A stretch of DNA of 64,000 bases from Dictyobacter arantiisoli (GTDB lineage Bacteria > Chloroflexota > Ktedonobacteria > Ktedonobacterales > Ktedonobacteraceae), in assembly GCF_008326305.1 (NCBI RefSeq), contig NZ_BIXY01000025.1, forward strand, positions 1 through 64,000, read 5' to 3'. The position numbers were made by a program, and so were the translations under genes. A model generated the notes under the pieces. The model saw nothing but the letters and a program-made list of their open reading frames with translations, did not search any database and was not told where the DNA came from. Shown one piece after another: positions 7,443 through 17,512 of this stretch (the stretch's first letter is position 1; every line of letters begins with the position of its first letter).

Positions 7443-10400
7443 CTACTTGGTCGCGACGGTGAAGACGTGTACCTGTCCGCCAGTTGTGGTGGAGGGCAAT
7501 ATCACCCCTGTAACCGTCTTGCCGGGTTGCAATGTCACATCGACATACAGAACAACCGGTCGAGAAGTTGCCTGCTGACCATTTGGTGTATTGCGGTAGC
7601 CGGTGGTGGCGACTACCTGGTTGCCAAAGGATGGAGCATCGGTACCTGAACCACCCAGGGTCCAGTCACTAAAGCCCAGCGTAAAGGTCTGCGTCGAGCC
7701 ATCGGAATAGGTGATTGTGGCCTGACCACTGCCTGGACCACCCGCGGCTGAGCCGAGGAAGGCCAGCGTGGATGCTCCAGCGACAGGAGTAACAGGAATC
7801 AATTGCCCATTCGCGATATAGTTATCGGGTGTTCCCACCGTTGAACTCGGCCAGGTGAAGTTCACACCATTGAAGGCCACGGTTCCACCGGGCGTGATAT
7901 TGACTGCCGCTAAAGCTTCTGCGGAGTAACTATTGGTCCCATCGAAGTTGCCAGTCGTGGGACTGGTATCGTCACTTGTGGCTGTATTGTTGTAGACAGC
8001 TGGCAGTGGCGTTGGCGTTGGTGTCGATACACTCGGCGTCGGCGTCGGGCTGACTGTCGTAGCGCCAGTTGTCGCCACCGTGAAGACATGAAGCTGTCCG
8101 CCAATTGTGGTGGAAGGTAAGATCACACCAGTAACTGTCTTGCCAGCTTGCAACGCTACATCGGCATACAGGATGGATGGTTTGGATGTGGGCTGCTGAC
8201 CCTTCGGAGTATTGCGATACGCCGTGGTGGCGACCACTTTATTGCCGAAGGATGGGGCATCGGTACCCGAACCGCCCAGGGTCCAGTCGCTGAAGCCCAG
8301 CGTAAAGGTCTGCGTCGAGCCATCAGAATAGACAATCGTGGCCTGACCACTCGCTTTACCGCCAATGGCCGCACCCAGGAAACCCAGGGTAGTGGCATTA
8401 GAGGAGGAATTGATAGAAATCAATTGTCCCTTCGCCACATAGTTGTTATTCGTGCCTGCCGCCGAAATCGGCCAGGTGAAGTTGATACCATTGAAGGCCA
8501 CGGTTCCACCAGGCATGATATTCAGTGCGGCTAACGCCTCTGCTGAATAACTATTGGCTCCATCAAAGTTGCCAGCCGAGGGATTGGTATCGTCACTCAC
8601 ACCCCGGTTGTTGTAGACCGCTGCCGGAGGTGTCGGCGTTGGCGTGACACCAGGGGTCGGCGTGACACCAGGGGTCGGTGTGATACCAGGTGTCGGTGTT
8701 GGCGCTACCGGCGTTGGCGTTGGCGCTACCGGTGTTGGTGTCGGGGTGACAGGGGTTGGCGTCGGGGTGACCGTCGTGCCACCTTTGGTCGCAACCGTGA
8801 AGATGTGCAACTGTCCACCAGTGACTGTGGAAGGTAAGGTTACGCCGGTAACGGTCTTACCGGATGGCAGGGTTACATCGGCATACAGAATGACTGGTTT
8901 GGATGTTACTTGCTGTCCACTCGGGGTATTGCGATACGTCGTAACGGCGACGACCTGGTTCCCGAAGGATGTGGGACCTGTTCCCGAACCGCCCAGGGTC
9001 CAGTCGCTAAAGCCCAGCGTAAAGGTTTGTGTCGTACCATCGGAATAGGTGATCGTAGCCTGACCGCTGGCTTTACCAGCGGTGGCCGATCCCAGGAAGG
9101 CCAGCGTGGTCGCCCCAGAAACTGGCGTGACAGGAAGAAATTGTCCCTTTGCCACATAGTTATTGGGCGTTCCCGGCGCTGAACTCGGCCAGGTAAAGTT
9201 GACCCCATTGAAGACAACCGTACCGCCTGGCGTGATATTCAACGCAGCTAACGCTTCGGCTGAATAACTGTTAGCCCCATCGTAGTTGCCAGTCGAAGGA
9301 CTGGTATCATCACTCGTGCCTTTGTTATTGTACACAGCGGGTGTCGGCGTCGGCGTTGAGGTCACCGGTGTCGGTGTCGGCGTCGTACCAGGTGTTGGTG
9401 TCGTACCAGGTGTTGGTGTTGGTGTCGGCGTCGTACCAGGAGTCGGCGTCGGTGTGACTACAGTACCACCTTTCGTGGTGGCTGCAAAGACGTGAAGTTG
9501 TCCACCATTGAGAACCGAAGGTAGGACAACACCCTGGATCGTTTTACCCGCCTGTAAGGCGATTTCCGCATACAGTACCACGGGCTGTGATGCCGTACTG
9601 GAACCTTTCGGGGTATTGCGATACGCAGTAGTATCAACGATCAGATTGCCAAATTGGACTGAATTGGTGCTGCCAGTCGCTGTCCAGTCACCAAAGCCTA
9701 GTGGGAAATCCTGGCTCGTGCCGTCCGCATACTGGATGGTCGCGACACCGCTGGTTGCTCCACCAGTGGAGGCACCCAGGAAGCAGAGTGTAGTGGCACC
9801 GCTGACAGGGGTGATCGATAATAATTGTCCCTTTGCCACATAGTTATTGTTCTGGCCGGCGGGAATATTAGGCCACGTGAAGGTGGCACCATTGTAGTTG
9901 ATGGTCGCGCCAGGCGTGATGCCTACGGCCTGTAAGGCTTCAGCAGAATAACTATTGGCTCCATCGAAGTTTCCACCCGAGGGATTTGAATCATCGCTGG
10001 TGGCGATATTATTGTAGACGGCTGGCGGTGGTGGACCCTGGTTGGTAGTTACCGCAAAGACATGCATTGTGCCGCCTGTGGCATTCGAGGGCAGGGTCAC
10101 ACTTTTGACCGTTTTATTCGGCTGCATGGTGACATCGGCATAGAGCAGATAGGTATCAGCAGTGGTCTGACCTGTCGGGGTATTATAGTAGGTCATGTAG
10201 GCCATCTTACCATTGCCGTATTGCAAGCCACCCTGCAAGTGCCAGTCGCTAAAGCCAAGTTGAGCAAACTGTGCCGAGCCATCGGTATAGTTCACGGTGA
10301 CCGTGCCCGAGGATGCTCCTCCGGTCGATGCGCCAGCGAAGGCAACGACAGTCGCATTTTTCAAGGGTGTTACTGGGATAGTTTGGCCGTTGGCGATATA

Positions 10401-12362
10401 GTTCTCAGGTTGTCCCGGCACGACGTTCGGCCAGGGGAAAACGGTATGACCAAAGAAGGCGTTGTCACCAGGATTGATGCCGTCGGAACGCAATGCCTGC
10501 TCGGAATAACTATCACCACTGGTATCAAAGTTGCCCGGTGCGGTTGCAGTATCATCAGTAATACCAACATTGTTATAGGTGACACCCGGTGTGGGTGTTA
10601 CGGTTGGAGTACCCGTCGGCGCAGGAGAAGGATTCAAGCCGTAGATTACCAGAGAGTCCTGGGTACCGACAAAGACCTCACCGTTCGCCACGGTCGGGGC
10701 TGAGAATTTGACGTAGTTGTCCAGACCATCACGAGCAGCGTTCAGTTTGCTGGTATAAATCTCCTTGGAGATATCACTGGCATCATACGCTCGCAGGACC
10801 GCGCTCGGATCGATGGTCCACATGACACCACTGCCGCTGGCACTTCCATTGCTAGAGATTACAAGGTTGCCACCGGTAAAGCTGAAGCTATCAGTTGACT
10901 GGGCCACAGGATTGGTCGAAAGGACGCCATTGGTCAATGTAAAGGCTCTGGCATGATCACCAGCACCGGCAATGTAGAACATCGGGCCATTGGGACCATT
11001 CCAATAGGTCGGGGTGCCATAAATACCACCCACTGTGTTTGGCGGCGTCTCTTGCTGTACCTTGTCAACATCGGTACGGTTACGCTCAGTAGTATCACAG
11101 TTCAGCGTTGGATCGCTGGTGAACTTGCCCATATTGTCTTTGTTCATGACATAGATACGCCCCTCCTTACCACCACCAATCACCTCATTAAAGTCATTCA
11201 CAATCAACGGACCACCCGAACCAAGATCCGTATCTTTATTGTTGAGACAGAGCTGATTGAAGGGAGAGAAGTAGTCTTGCGTCTGCAATTGGGCATTCAG
11301 TTTGATATAGCTATCACCGGCCTCGGTCCCGCCAGTGTTGAGGTTGAAGTCACCATTGCCATCAACATAATAGATATTGCCATTATTGTCAGCGGATACC
11401 GCACCACCAGCACCCCAGAGTCCAGCCCCGGCCCCATTGGGAGTATTGTTATAGATCGCTGACTGCACAAATTTTGTCCCATCATAGCTATAACTCATAA
11501 TCCATCCATGATAGGGACCATCATCACAGAAAGAGCCAAAGGGAACGTAGACCTGCCCATTGGCCCCGGTCAAGGCGGCACGCTGCCGTTCCTTTAGAGG
11601 CTTAAACGCAATCTGTCCATTCACGGCTTCATAGTTCGAGCCGGTACCTGGCACAGATCCCTGAATAACAATTGGACTGCCGGGCTTGTCAAGGCCGGTC
11701 GTGAGATCCACGGCGTGCAGGCGATAGACCAGGCCACTATTCTCTTTGGTAAAGGCAACCACATACATTGTGTTGGTGCTGGTATCAATCGTCGGTGTTC
11801 CGGTAATACCAATCTGGGGCTGCAAATCATTACAGGAAACATCGGCTGTCTGGACAATGCTTGCCCCATTTCCTAGATAATTTGTATGCCAGAGAGGAGG
11901 GGTCGTTGTACTTTGATCGGCATCAAAGGCATAGATACTGTCATTCTCAGTGGCTACATAGACGACATTGTGTTGTGTTCCATTTATAATGACATTGGGT
12001 ACAAAAAGTGGTTCGGCATAAACCTGACCATCAACTGGATAAGAGACGCGTTTCCCAAATTGGGTTTGATTAACATTGCTGGTATTCAGAATAGTTTCAT
12101 TCAGAAACGTTCCTGTGCGTGCGTTGTTCCCTTTATAGGTCGTTACCGCCGTATTTGTGGGAGCCGCGCTGGCTGAAGCTGCGTGCGCGGAGAACTGATG
12201 AGCGAAAACGGGGGCGACCAGGCTCCCCCCGGAAAACGCGATCAATAGCAGAACGGTGGAAAGAGAAAGAAGAGTAGAGCGCGTCATTCTTCTTTTCTTG
12301 AAAAGCGATCCCGCTTGCTCAGGGCCGGGATCAGGTTGGATAGACTGTATTCGATTTTGCAT
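7443..12362 (-). CDS. Giant secreted PQQ-like propeller protein with five C-terminal repeat modules
   Basis: The 1639-aa product starts at ATG 12362 behind TAAGGA; a signal peptide covers about residues 25-55. Residues about 70-560 form a PQQ/BamB-like beta-propeller with recurrent 'YVATENDSIYAFDA' type blades. Five modules of about 170 residues follow, each beginning YNN..(T/V)SDD and containing NSYSAEAL and LGFSDWT. These modules are joined by Thr-Pro-rich linkers (TPTPTPG repeats, 8.63-8.77 and 9.34-9.46 kb in DNA). Similar modules are known at the C-termini of secreted actinobacterial glycoside hydrolases, where they are probably carbohydrate binding. No catalytic domain is visible, so an adhesin or wall-associated binding role is inferred. 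The modules nearest the C-terminus are most alike, which suggests recent internal duplication. Confidence 0.85.
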   Translation of the reverse strand: MQNRIQSIQPDPGPEQAGSLFKKRRMTRSTLLSLSTVLLLIAFSGGSLVAPVFAHQFSAHAASASAAPTNTAVTTYKGNNARTGTFLNETILNTSNVNQTQFGKRVSYPVDGQVYAEPLFVPNVIINGTQHNVVYVATENDSIYAFDADQSTTTPPLWHTNYLGNGASIVQTADVSCNDLQPQIGITGTPTIDTSTNTMYVVAFTKENSGLVYRLHAVDLTTGLDKPGSPIVIQGSVPGTGSNYEAVNGQIAFKPLKERQRAALTGANGQVYVPFGSFCDDGPYHGWIMSYSYDGTKFVQSAIYNNTPNGAGAGLWGAGGAVSADNNGNIYYVDGNGDFNLNTGGTEAGDSYIKLNAQLQTQDYFSPFNQLCLNNKDTDLGSGGPLIVNDFNEVIGGGKEGRIYVMNKDNMGKFTSDPTLNCDTTERNRTDVDKVQQETPPNTVGGIYGTPTYWNGPNGPMFYIAGAGDHARAFTLTNGVLSTNPVAQSTDSFSFTGGNLVISSNGSASGSGVMWTIDPSAVLRAYDASDISKEIYTSKLNAARDGLDNYVKFSAPTVANGEVFVGTQDSLVIYGLNPSPAPTGTPTVTPTPGVTYNNVGITDDTATAPGNFDTSGDSYSEQALRSDGINPGDNAFFGHTVFPWPNVVPGQPENYIANGQTIPVTPLKNATVVAFAGASTGGASSGTVTVNYTDGSAQFAQLGFSDWHLQGGLQYGNGKMAYMTYYNTPTGQTTADTYLLYADVTMQPNKTVKSVTLPSNATGGTMHVFAVTTNQGPPPPAVYNNIATSDDSNPSGGNFDGANSYSAEALQAVGITPGATINYNGATFTWPNIPAGQNNNYVAKGQLLSITPVSGATTLCFLGASTGGATSGVATIQYADGTSQDFPLGFGDWTATGSTNSVQFGNLIVDTTAYRNTPKGSSTASQPVVLYAEIALQAGKTIQGVVLPSVLNGGQLHVFAATTKGGTVVTPTPTPGTTPTPTPTPGTTPTPGTTPTPTPVTSTPTPTPAVYNNKGTSDDTSPSTGNYDGANSYSAEALAALNITPGGTVVFNGVNFTWPSSAPGTPNNYVAKGQFLPVTPVSGATTLAFLGSATAGKASGQATITYSDGTTQTFTLGFSDWTLGGSGTGPTSFGNQVVAVTTYRNTPSGQQVTSKPVILYADVTLPSGKTVTGVTLPSTVTGGQLHIFTVATKGGTTVTPTPTPVTPTPTPVAPTPTPVAPTPTPGITPTPGVTPTPGVTPTPTPPAAVYNNRGVSDDTNPSAGNFDGANSYSAEALAALNIMPGGTVAFNGINFTWPISAAGTNNNYVAKGQLISINSSSNATTLGFLGAAIGGKASGQATIVYSDGSTQTFTLGFSDWTLGGSGTDAPSFGNKVVATTAYRNTPKGQQPTSKPSILYADVALQAGKTVTGVILPSTTIGGQLHVFTVATTGATTVSPTPTPSVSTPTPTPLPAVYNNTATSDDTSPTTGNFDGTNSYSAEALAAVNITPGGTVAFNGVNFTWPSSTVGTPDNYIANGQLIPVTPVAGASTLAFLGSAAGGPGSGQATITYSDGSTQTFTLGFSDWTLGGSGTDAPSFGNQVVATTGYRNTPNGQQATSRPVVLYVDVTLQPGKTVTGVILPSTTTGGQVHVFTVATK

Positions 12363-13093
12363 CCAGGTATTCCTTACGTACGCATCATAGATTGAATAAG
12401 AAACATAATCATAAGTCTAAAACTAAAACTAAAACTAAAATGGATTCATAACAGGGAAGAGGGAACGGCGAATCCATAGAACAGGGTGTTCAGGGGTATT
12501 TTGTGAGCGTGCTCCTTTTCGCCAATAAATGCATATATACCTATTAAAAAGTATACGTAGGTGAGAAATAAGGGTCAATGATGATAGGCATATAGTCCTA
12601 AAAAAGGCGTGGAACAGAATATTTTGGCGCACCTCGCTAAACTGAAAGTTATGGCATGGAAAATTCTAAACAATATTTAGCTTTAATGGATAAAAAAAGT
12701 GTAGTCAACACTCTTTTTTTGTCGATTAGAGCTAGCCTTTCATGATCTTCAACGAGGTAGCACAGAGAGAGATTCTCCCTAAAAATTTATTGTTCCTATG
12801 CTAAAACGCTTAAATGGAACAAAATTCGTCCATGATAATGAAAGAATATGAACGAGAAGGATACAAATGCCAGGGTCACTTCTTACGTTTATGGGGTGAA
12901 ATAATACAAAATGCAACAACCGAGATGCTGATTTGAAACATGACTTCTAGTTCGATTGCTTGAAAAAGCTTTGAGACAATGCTATGTTAATAACATCATC
13001 CATTGCATATATTTTATTCGTAGAGCATATGTGAAATGCTTGTATATATTTGTTGCTTGTAGAGTGTTAGATAATTATTGTATTTGATAGCTA
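12363..13093. other. AT-rich intergenic region between divergent genes
   Basis: This 730-bp stretch has no convincing coding frame. It contains a four-fold 'aaaact' microrepeat at about 12417-12438 and an A7/T7 hairpin at about 12692-12720 (stem agtgt/acact) that could act as a bidirectional terminator. Promoters for both flanking genes are expected here but no single strong -35/-10 pair stood out. Confidence 0.5.
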
Positions 13094-14821
13094 ATGGATA
13101 AAATGAGTAGAGAACAGTCTGCACCGTCACGACGGCAATTTATACGCCCAATGTCGCCGCTGCGAGATATACTGTCAGGGAGTACTCCCGAGCCGCTGAA
13201 GCCCTACCCGCCATCTCAACCAGCAGCAAATAAGGAGATGTATCCAACGCAGTGGGACCAGCATCAGATAATGGCTGATAGGACCGCAGAGGCGTCGCGA
13301 CAGCCATTATCTCCCCACGCCCTTATTTTGGAAAACCAGGATACCATTCCTACAGCGCAAATAAAACCGTCTGCATCCGTCAAACTCGCACCTCAAAATG
13401 AAGCTGATCATGCTAACATCTTTCGCACCTCACCGGGTGGCGTATCACAATTAGAGGATTTCACCTCGAAATCCTGGGCCATGCCGCAACACGTAGAGAC
13501 ATTACAGCCCGAGGAATCCCAGATGAATGGGACTCCAATAGAAACCGGACATGACTCCGCCTTATTATCGTGGATGATTCCTCCTCCGGCACCTCATCCA
13601 CTACAAACACAAGAAACAAAGCGCCACGTCAGTCAGAAGCAGGGGCAAAAAAAGCAAAAACGACAAAATTCGCGCAAAAAGCGTGTCCCAGTCTGGCTGG
13701 TAGCGGTCAGCATCCTCACGATTCTGGCAATTGTGTTAACCCAGGGTAACGGCGTGGCCGGTGCGTGGGCCGCCGATGAGTTCCGTGCCATTGCCGGACC
13801 AGTGGCGGCCGCCCAGGTTGAAGCCTGGTATCTCAGTGCCCAAAACACGGCGAACAAATTGGAGTATCAGCTCGGCTTCCAACACATTTCCGCGCCCCAC
13901 ACGAAATTGAAGGTCGTAAAACTGGCCCGACCAGCAAAAGCCCTGCTAAAGCCGATGGCATTAACAGCCATGCAACCCATGCTCTTGCCCGCACTCGACG
14001 GCGAGGGAACATGGAATACGCTCGAAGCTGCGCCCGGAACCTATAACTACCTCCCACTGGATGCCAAAGCCTTTATTCGGCCTGATCCCAACACGTCTTA
14101 TGCTGTTGTCTCGCTATTACAATTCGACGCACGTTTTATGAGACTGCACATTGTAGCGGGCACGCAAGAGCCAGGTGGGCCGCTCGCCATGTATGGCACC
14201 GGAATTATCCCTCAAGCGGATCAAGCAGGGAACGCGCTCCTTGCCACCTTAAATGGCGGATTTAAATATGCGGATGGTGCGTTCGGTCTGATGTCTGATG
14301 GTAAGGTGTATGTGCCGCCGCAACCAAATGCCGCCACCATTGCCATCACCAAAAGTGGAAAACTAATAATAGGGAGCTGGGGGGTCAATCCCCAACTCAC
14401 CAGCAACAACAAAAATCTGGTCGCCTGGCGTCAGAATGCAGGATTGCTGATCGATAAGGGAGAGATCAGCACTCTGGCCAAAGACGGCGCAGCCTGGGGC
14501 GGCACAATCTTGAATAGCGAATACACCTGGCGGTCAGGGCTAGGGCTCACAGCCGAGGGCAACCTGATCTATGCCGCTGGCAATGCGTTGCTCCCGGAAA
14601 CACTGGGGAAAGCCCTCAAAGCGGCTGGCGCAGTCATGGCGATGGAGATAGACATCAATCCATTCTGGACGCGAGCCTTCCTCTATCAACAGGACAAAAA
14701 CGGGGCGCTCACCATCAACAAACTCAGCACCGATATGCAAGGGACCGGCAGAGAATACCTGACCCCCAACCTGCGCGACTTCTTCTATCTCACCCGCTAC
14801 ACCCCCACTCCCCCCAAATAA
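13094..14821 (+). CDS. Membrane-anchored phosphodiester glycosidase-domain (NAGPA/DUF2233) protein
   Basis: The 575-aa product has a Gln/Pro-rich cytoplasmic N-terminus (about 1-190) ending in a Lys/Arg cluster. One membrane segment follows (VPVWLVAVSILTILAIVL, about 197-215), and then an extracellular domain. From about residue 370 to the end it matches the phosphodiester alpha-GlcNAcase fold: LNGGFKYADGAFGL, the LLIDKGE strand, WRSGLGL and AMEIDINPFW. Family members remove covering sugars or act on cell-wall polymers, so a wall-polysaccharide role is inferred. A T-run terminator lies downstream. Confidence 0.82.
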   Translation: MDKMSREQSAPSRRQFIRPMSPLRDILSGSTPEPLKPYPPSQPAANKEMYPTQWDQHQIMADRTAEASRQPLSPHALILENQDTIPTAQIKPSASVKLAPQNEADHANIFRTSPGGVSQLEDFTSKSWAMPQHVETLQPEESQMNGTPIETGHDSALLSWMIPPPAPHPLQTQETKRHVSQKQGQKKQKRQNSRKKRVPVWLVAVSILTILAIVLTQGNGVAGAWAADEFRAIAGPVAAAQVEAWYLSAQNTANKLEYQLGFQHISAPHTKLKVVKLARPAKALLKPMALTAMQPMLLPALDGEGTWNTLEAAPGTYNYLPLDAKAFIRPDPNTSYAVVSLLQFDARFMRLHIVAGTQEPGGPLAMYGTGIIPQADQAGNALLATLNGGFKYADGAFGLMSDGKVYVPPQPNAATIAITKSGKLIIGSWGVNPQLTSNNKNLVAWRQNAGLLIDKGEISTLAKDGAAWGGTILNSEYTWRSGLGLTAEGNLIYAAGNALLPETLGKALKAAGAVMAMEIDINPFWTRAFLYQQDKNGALTINKLSTDMQGTGREYLTPNLRDFFYLTRYTPTPPK

Positions 14822-14910
14822 AAATTGGATACTGCATACATCAGGTTCAACAAAATGGAAGGAGAGATTATGGATGTAGACCCATTTTTCCGATTGGTTC
14901 TTTCTTTTTT

Positions 14911-14932
14911 GCACCTATTGGTGCTTTTTTTC
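14911..14932 (+). terminator. Short Rho-independent terminator
   Basis: Stem gcacc/ggtgc (14911-14915, 14920-14924) is followed by a run of seven T. It lies 90 bp after the stop of the preceding gene and before the next start. Confidence 0.65.
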
Positions 14933-14998
14933 TCTCTACATTTCTGGTAGTATATCCGCAAGGAATAATCTTTCGGCAAGGAATGAAAGGGAAAAACG

Positions 14999-15574
14999 AT
15001 GTTAGCGTATGTGTTCTGGCACCAGCGGGCAAGTGAAATAGCGCGAGAGGAATACCAGGAAAAACTGGCCGCATTTCATCAGATATTGCAAGAGCGGCAA
15101 CCAGAGGGCTTTGCGGGTTCAATGGTCCTGGAGATGCCACAGGTGCCGTGGATGTCGGCAGCGAGTGAGGTCTATGAAGATTGGTATCTGGTTGAGAATT
15201 CGGCTGCTCTTGATTTGTTGGATGAGGCAGCGGTTACCGGGATCTGTCGAGAGCCGCATAATCGGGTTGCACGCCTGGCTGATAATGGGACTGGTGGCCT
15301 GTATCGTTTGAAAGAGGAAACCATCGATCTTGCCCGACTGTCTGAAATTCGTTCCGCCATCTGGTTCAGTAAACCAACGGGCATGAGTTACGACAAGCTC
15401 TATGAAATTTTACAGCCGAGTCGAACTGAGCAGCCAGGCATCTTATGGCAGCGGCAGATGACAATGGGGCCAGCACTGGAATTCTGCATACATAGTTCAC
15501 AGAAAAGCCTATTGGTGGATGAAATACAGGGAGTACAGGTAGAAGCACAACCAATCTTCACGCCTGGCCGATAA
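14999..15574 (+). CDS. Conserved-looking hypothetical protein (191 aa)
   Basis: The product starts LAYVFWHQRA and contains two halves of similar length, with the segment EIAREEYQEKLAAFHQ near the N-terminus and YDKLYEILQPS near residue 140. Codon usage matches its neighbours and the frame is compact, so it is very likely a real gene. The pattern of a short strand, a long helix and then WYLVENSAALD suggests a duplicated small alpha/beta (ferredoxin-like) fold, but I do not recognise the family and assign no function. It stands alone between a terminator and a convergent TetR gene. Confidence 0.7.
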   Translation: MLAYVFWHQRASEIAREEYQEKLAAFHQILQERQPEGFAGSMVLEMPQVPWMSAASEVYEDWYLVENSAALDLLDEAAVTGICREPHNRVARLADNGTGGLYRLKEETIDLARLSEIRSAIWFSKPTGMSYDKLYEILQPSRTEQPGILWQRQMTMGPALEFCIHSSQKSLLVDEIQGVQVEAQPIFTPGR

Positions 15575-15841
15575 GCAAAGAAGGCCCGAACCCTTGCAGT
15601 CAATACCACTCAAAGAACGAGAAGGAAAGGCCAGCGAATGAACGACTATCAGCGATTAGCCCCCATCCAGAGAAATGCCAGTCACCTGATGGTTGCCTAC
15701 CTCTTCCTACACAGGACGTGATTTGGTATCCACATCTCGGGATGGCGGAAAGCGAGAACATCCAGATTACAGCTCATGGAAGCGATCGTACCGACGCAGA
15801 TGAACACCTAGTGAGGAAAAAGGAGAGAGCCCGTGCCATTC

Positions 15842-16435
15842 CTACCGACTCACCTTCAAGAGATCAACGATGCATTGAACATCTGGGACAGGAGCATCAG
15901 GAACCCACAGACGCATTTCAGCAATACCTTGAATAGCACCCCAAAAAGCGAGAGTTAAAGACCATGGATCTCCTTGTTTGATTTCCCCTAGGTGTTGCCC
16001 CTTGAGAATAAGCGGAATGCTGGCCCTCACCGCTTCCTGTGAACTCACCAACTGTTTGATCTGTTCGGGGATGGATTCCAGGGTGTTGATCTGATTGACC
16101 AGTAAAAACAAACGGGATGCAGCAGGCTCTTCCAGATACTGAAAACTCATCTCCACAATCTGTTCGAAAATGTGGAGCGGTGGGAATGGAGCAGCGAGGA
16201 GGTCCCTGGCTAATGACGTCCCCACAGAAGCAAGCGTGGCGAGTTCTTCTAAGATTGCCTGTTTGGTCGGAAAATAGTGAAATACCAACCCAACGCTGAT
16301 ATCGGCTTTTTCTGCAATATCCCTGACGGTCGTTCCATGATACCCCCTGCGGACAAATAGATCGAGGCTTACATCTAGTAGGTTTTGCCTTTGTTTCTCT
16401 TTTTGTTCTGCGCGTTTCCCCATGCCCTTCTGCAC
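15842..16435 (-). CDS. TetR/AcrR-family transcriptional regulator
   Basis: The 197-aa product has the TetR helix-turn-helix near the N-terminus (GYHGTTVRDIAEKADISVG, then LVFHYFPTKQAILEEL), followed by an all-helical ligand/dimer domain. The start is either GTG 16435 or ATG 16423; both have weak ribosome-binding sites. The promoter upstream contains a 15-bp palindrome overlapping the -35 box, so it probably represses itself. The target may also be the membrane-protein gene directly upstream on the same strand. Ligand unknown. Confidence 0.92.
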   Translation of the reverse strand: MQKGMGKRAEQKEKQRQNLLDVSLDLFVRRGYHGTTVRDIAEKADISVGLVFHYFPTKQAILEELATLASVGTSLARDLLAAPFPPLHIFEQIVEMSFQYLEEPAASRLFLLVNQINTLESIPEQIKQLVSSQEAVRASIPLILKGQHLGEIKQGDPWSLTLAFWGAIQGIAEMRLWVPDAPVPDVQCIVDLLKVSR

Positions 16436-16466
16436 CTTCGTCTTTTTTCGTATGTGCTCTCCTCAG

Positions 16467-16494
16467 ATTGTATCACAAGTTGCCTAACAGGCAA
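16467..16494 (-). promoter_or_regulatory. Promoter with TetR-type operator
   Basis: On the minus strand a -35 TTGCCT (16494-16489) and a -10 TACAAT (16472-16467) are 16 bp apart. The palindrome TTGCCTAACAGGCAA (16480-16494) covers the -35 box. It lies about 30-60 bp upstream of the tetR start, the expected place for an autorepressor site. Confidence 0.65.
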
Positions 16495-16549
16495 GCCCTC
16501 CGCCCCAGGACGCGAGGGCCGTGAGGCGGAGAGGCACAAGGTGATGTGC

Positions 16550-17035
16550 TTAGAAACTTTGCTGTCCCACTTTGTGGCGCGGCTGACGCAGAAGCTTGAC
16601 CATGGCCACGTAGCAGAACGGGCTGAGGAGCACCGCGAGGTAGGTCAGGTAAATCCAGGGGAATTGCCCAACATAAAAGTCGTGTGGGCTGAGTGAGATC
16701 GGACTGGGGATCAGAACAAAACCCACAAAATCAACTGGCAAGGCAATAACTAGCCAGAGGGCACCTAAGGCAAGGGCTTCCTTGTAATTACTCCTTTGTT
16801 GGGCTCGCTGGCTAAAGTAAAAGGCGGCACCTGCCATCCAGCATGCCAGATTCATCAGTGGTTCATAAGGGAGGGTCAATTGAAAACCCAGATCTTTCAT
16901 GCCAGCCGTTGCTGATGGGGCGTGCAGGAGCCCATCGACCAAAAAGCTAAATGCCACAGCTACAATGGTAACACCAATATAAGCTAAGAGAAATATGACC
17001 AAGGCCCGCTTGTAACGGAGTGTCTGTTTTGTCAT
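16550..17035 (-). CDS. Four-helix membrane protein, unknown function
   Basis: Starting at ATG 17035 behind AAAGGAA gives 161 aa; an upstream in-frame extension to 17149 lacks a ribosome-binding site. The product has four hydrophobic segments (about 10-32, 50-70, 82-105, 125-148) and a basic C-terminal tail. It lies upstream of, and co-directional with, a tetR gene that has its own promoter. A hairpin (ctccgcc/ggcggag, about 16498-16532) lies in the gap between them. I do not recognise the family; small regulated membrane proteins next to tetR are often transport or stress related, which is only context. Confidence 0.7.
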   Translation of the reverse strand: MTKQTLRYKRALVIFLLAYIGVTIVAVAFSFLVDGLLHAPSATAGMKDLGFQLTLPYEPLMNLACWMAGAAFYFSQRAQQRSNYKEALALGALWLVIALPVDFVGFVLIPSPISLSPHDFYVGQFPWIYLTYLAVLLSPFCYVAMVKLLRQPRHKVGQQSF

Positions 17036-17221
17036 AGTTGTTATTCCTTTACTTGATCTTATGAAAACTGCTATAGATTGATGAGCTTCTATGTAATGAA
17101 CTAATGTACAATTGAAGCATGTGTAAGGATATGCACGTGATTTTGTCATTCTTCAGAGATGTTGTGAAGATCATCCCACCTGAGGGTGAACCTCGTTGCG
17201 AGCGCCCTGAAGAGATAGTCC

Positions 17222-17304
17222 ATTTCATTAATCATTTGCTCAATGAGATAATACCATAAATATTCCGCAAAATCAATAATAATTGAGCAAATGATTAATG
17301 AAAT
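17222..17304. repeat. Perfect 23-bp inverted repeat
   Basis: Arms 17222-17244 (beginning atttcattaatcatttgc) and 17282-17304 match exactly in reverse complement, enclosing 37 bp. The arms are AT-rich, so this is unlike a normal terminator; a tiny MITE or an operator pair are alternatives. Confidence 0.75.
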
Positions 17305-17512
17305 TCGCTTGAGGCGGACATGTGGCAACGATCGCCCTCAAATCCCTTCTGCTGGAACGGGGAGACTTTAGTATCACCTTTTCAGATGACCCTGTTCGCA
17401 AGGTTCGTAGAAAACCCTCCGCATGAAAGCGAGAAAAGCTGGGCTTTCCAGCCCCTCTCGTTCATACATCAAAAGTCAGAAGTATTTGGCAAAAGAGGCC
17501 TTCTTTAAAGGA

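Noticed and set aside
8148-10703. Several antisense frames of 80-213 aa on the plus strand inside the giant propeller gene
   Set aside because: They mirror the repetitive modules of the minus-strand gene, have low-complexity composition and no start signals.
12435-12632. 65-aa minus-strand frame in the 12.4-13.1 kb gap
   Set aside because: No ribosome-binding site, AT-rich random composition and no motif.
17146-17328. 60-aa minus-strand frame over the 23-bp inverted repeat
   Set aside because: It is built from the inverted repeat itself and has no start signal.
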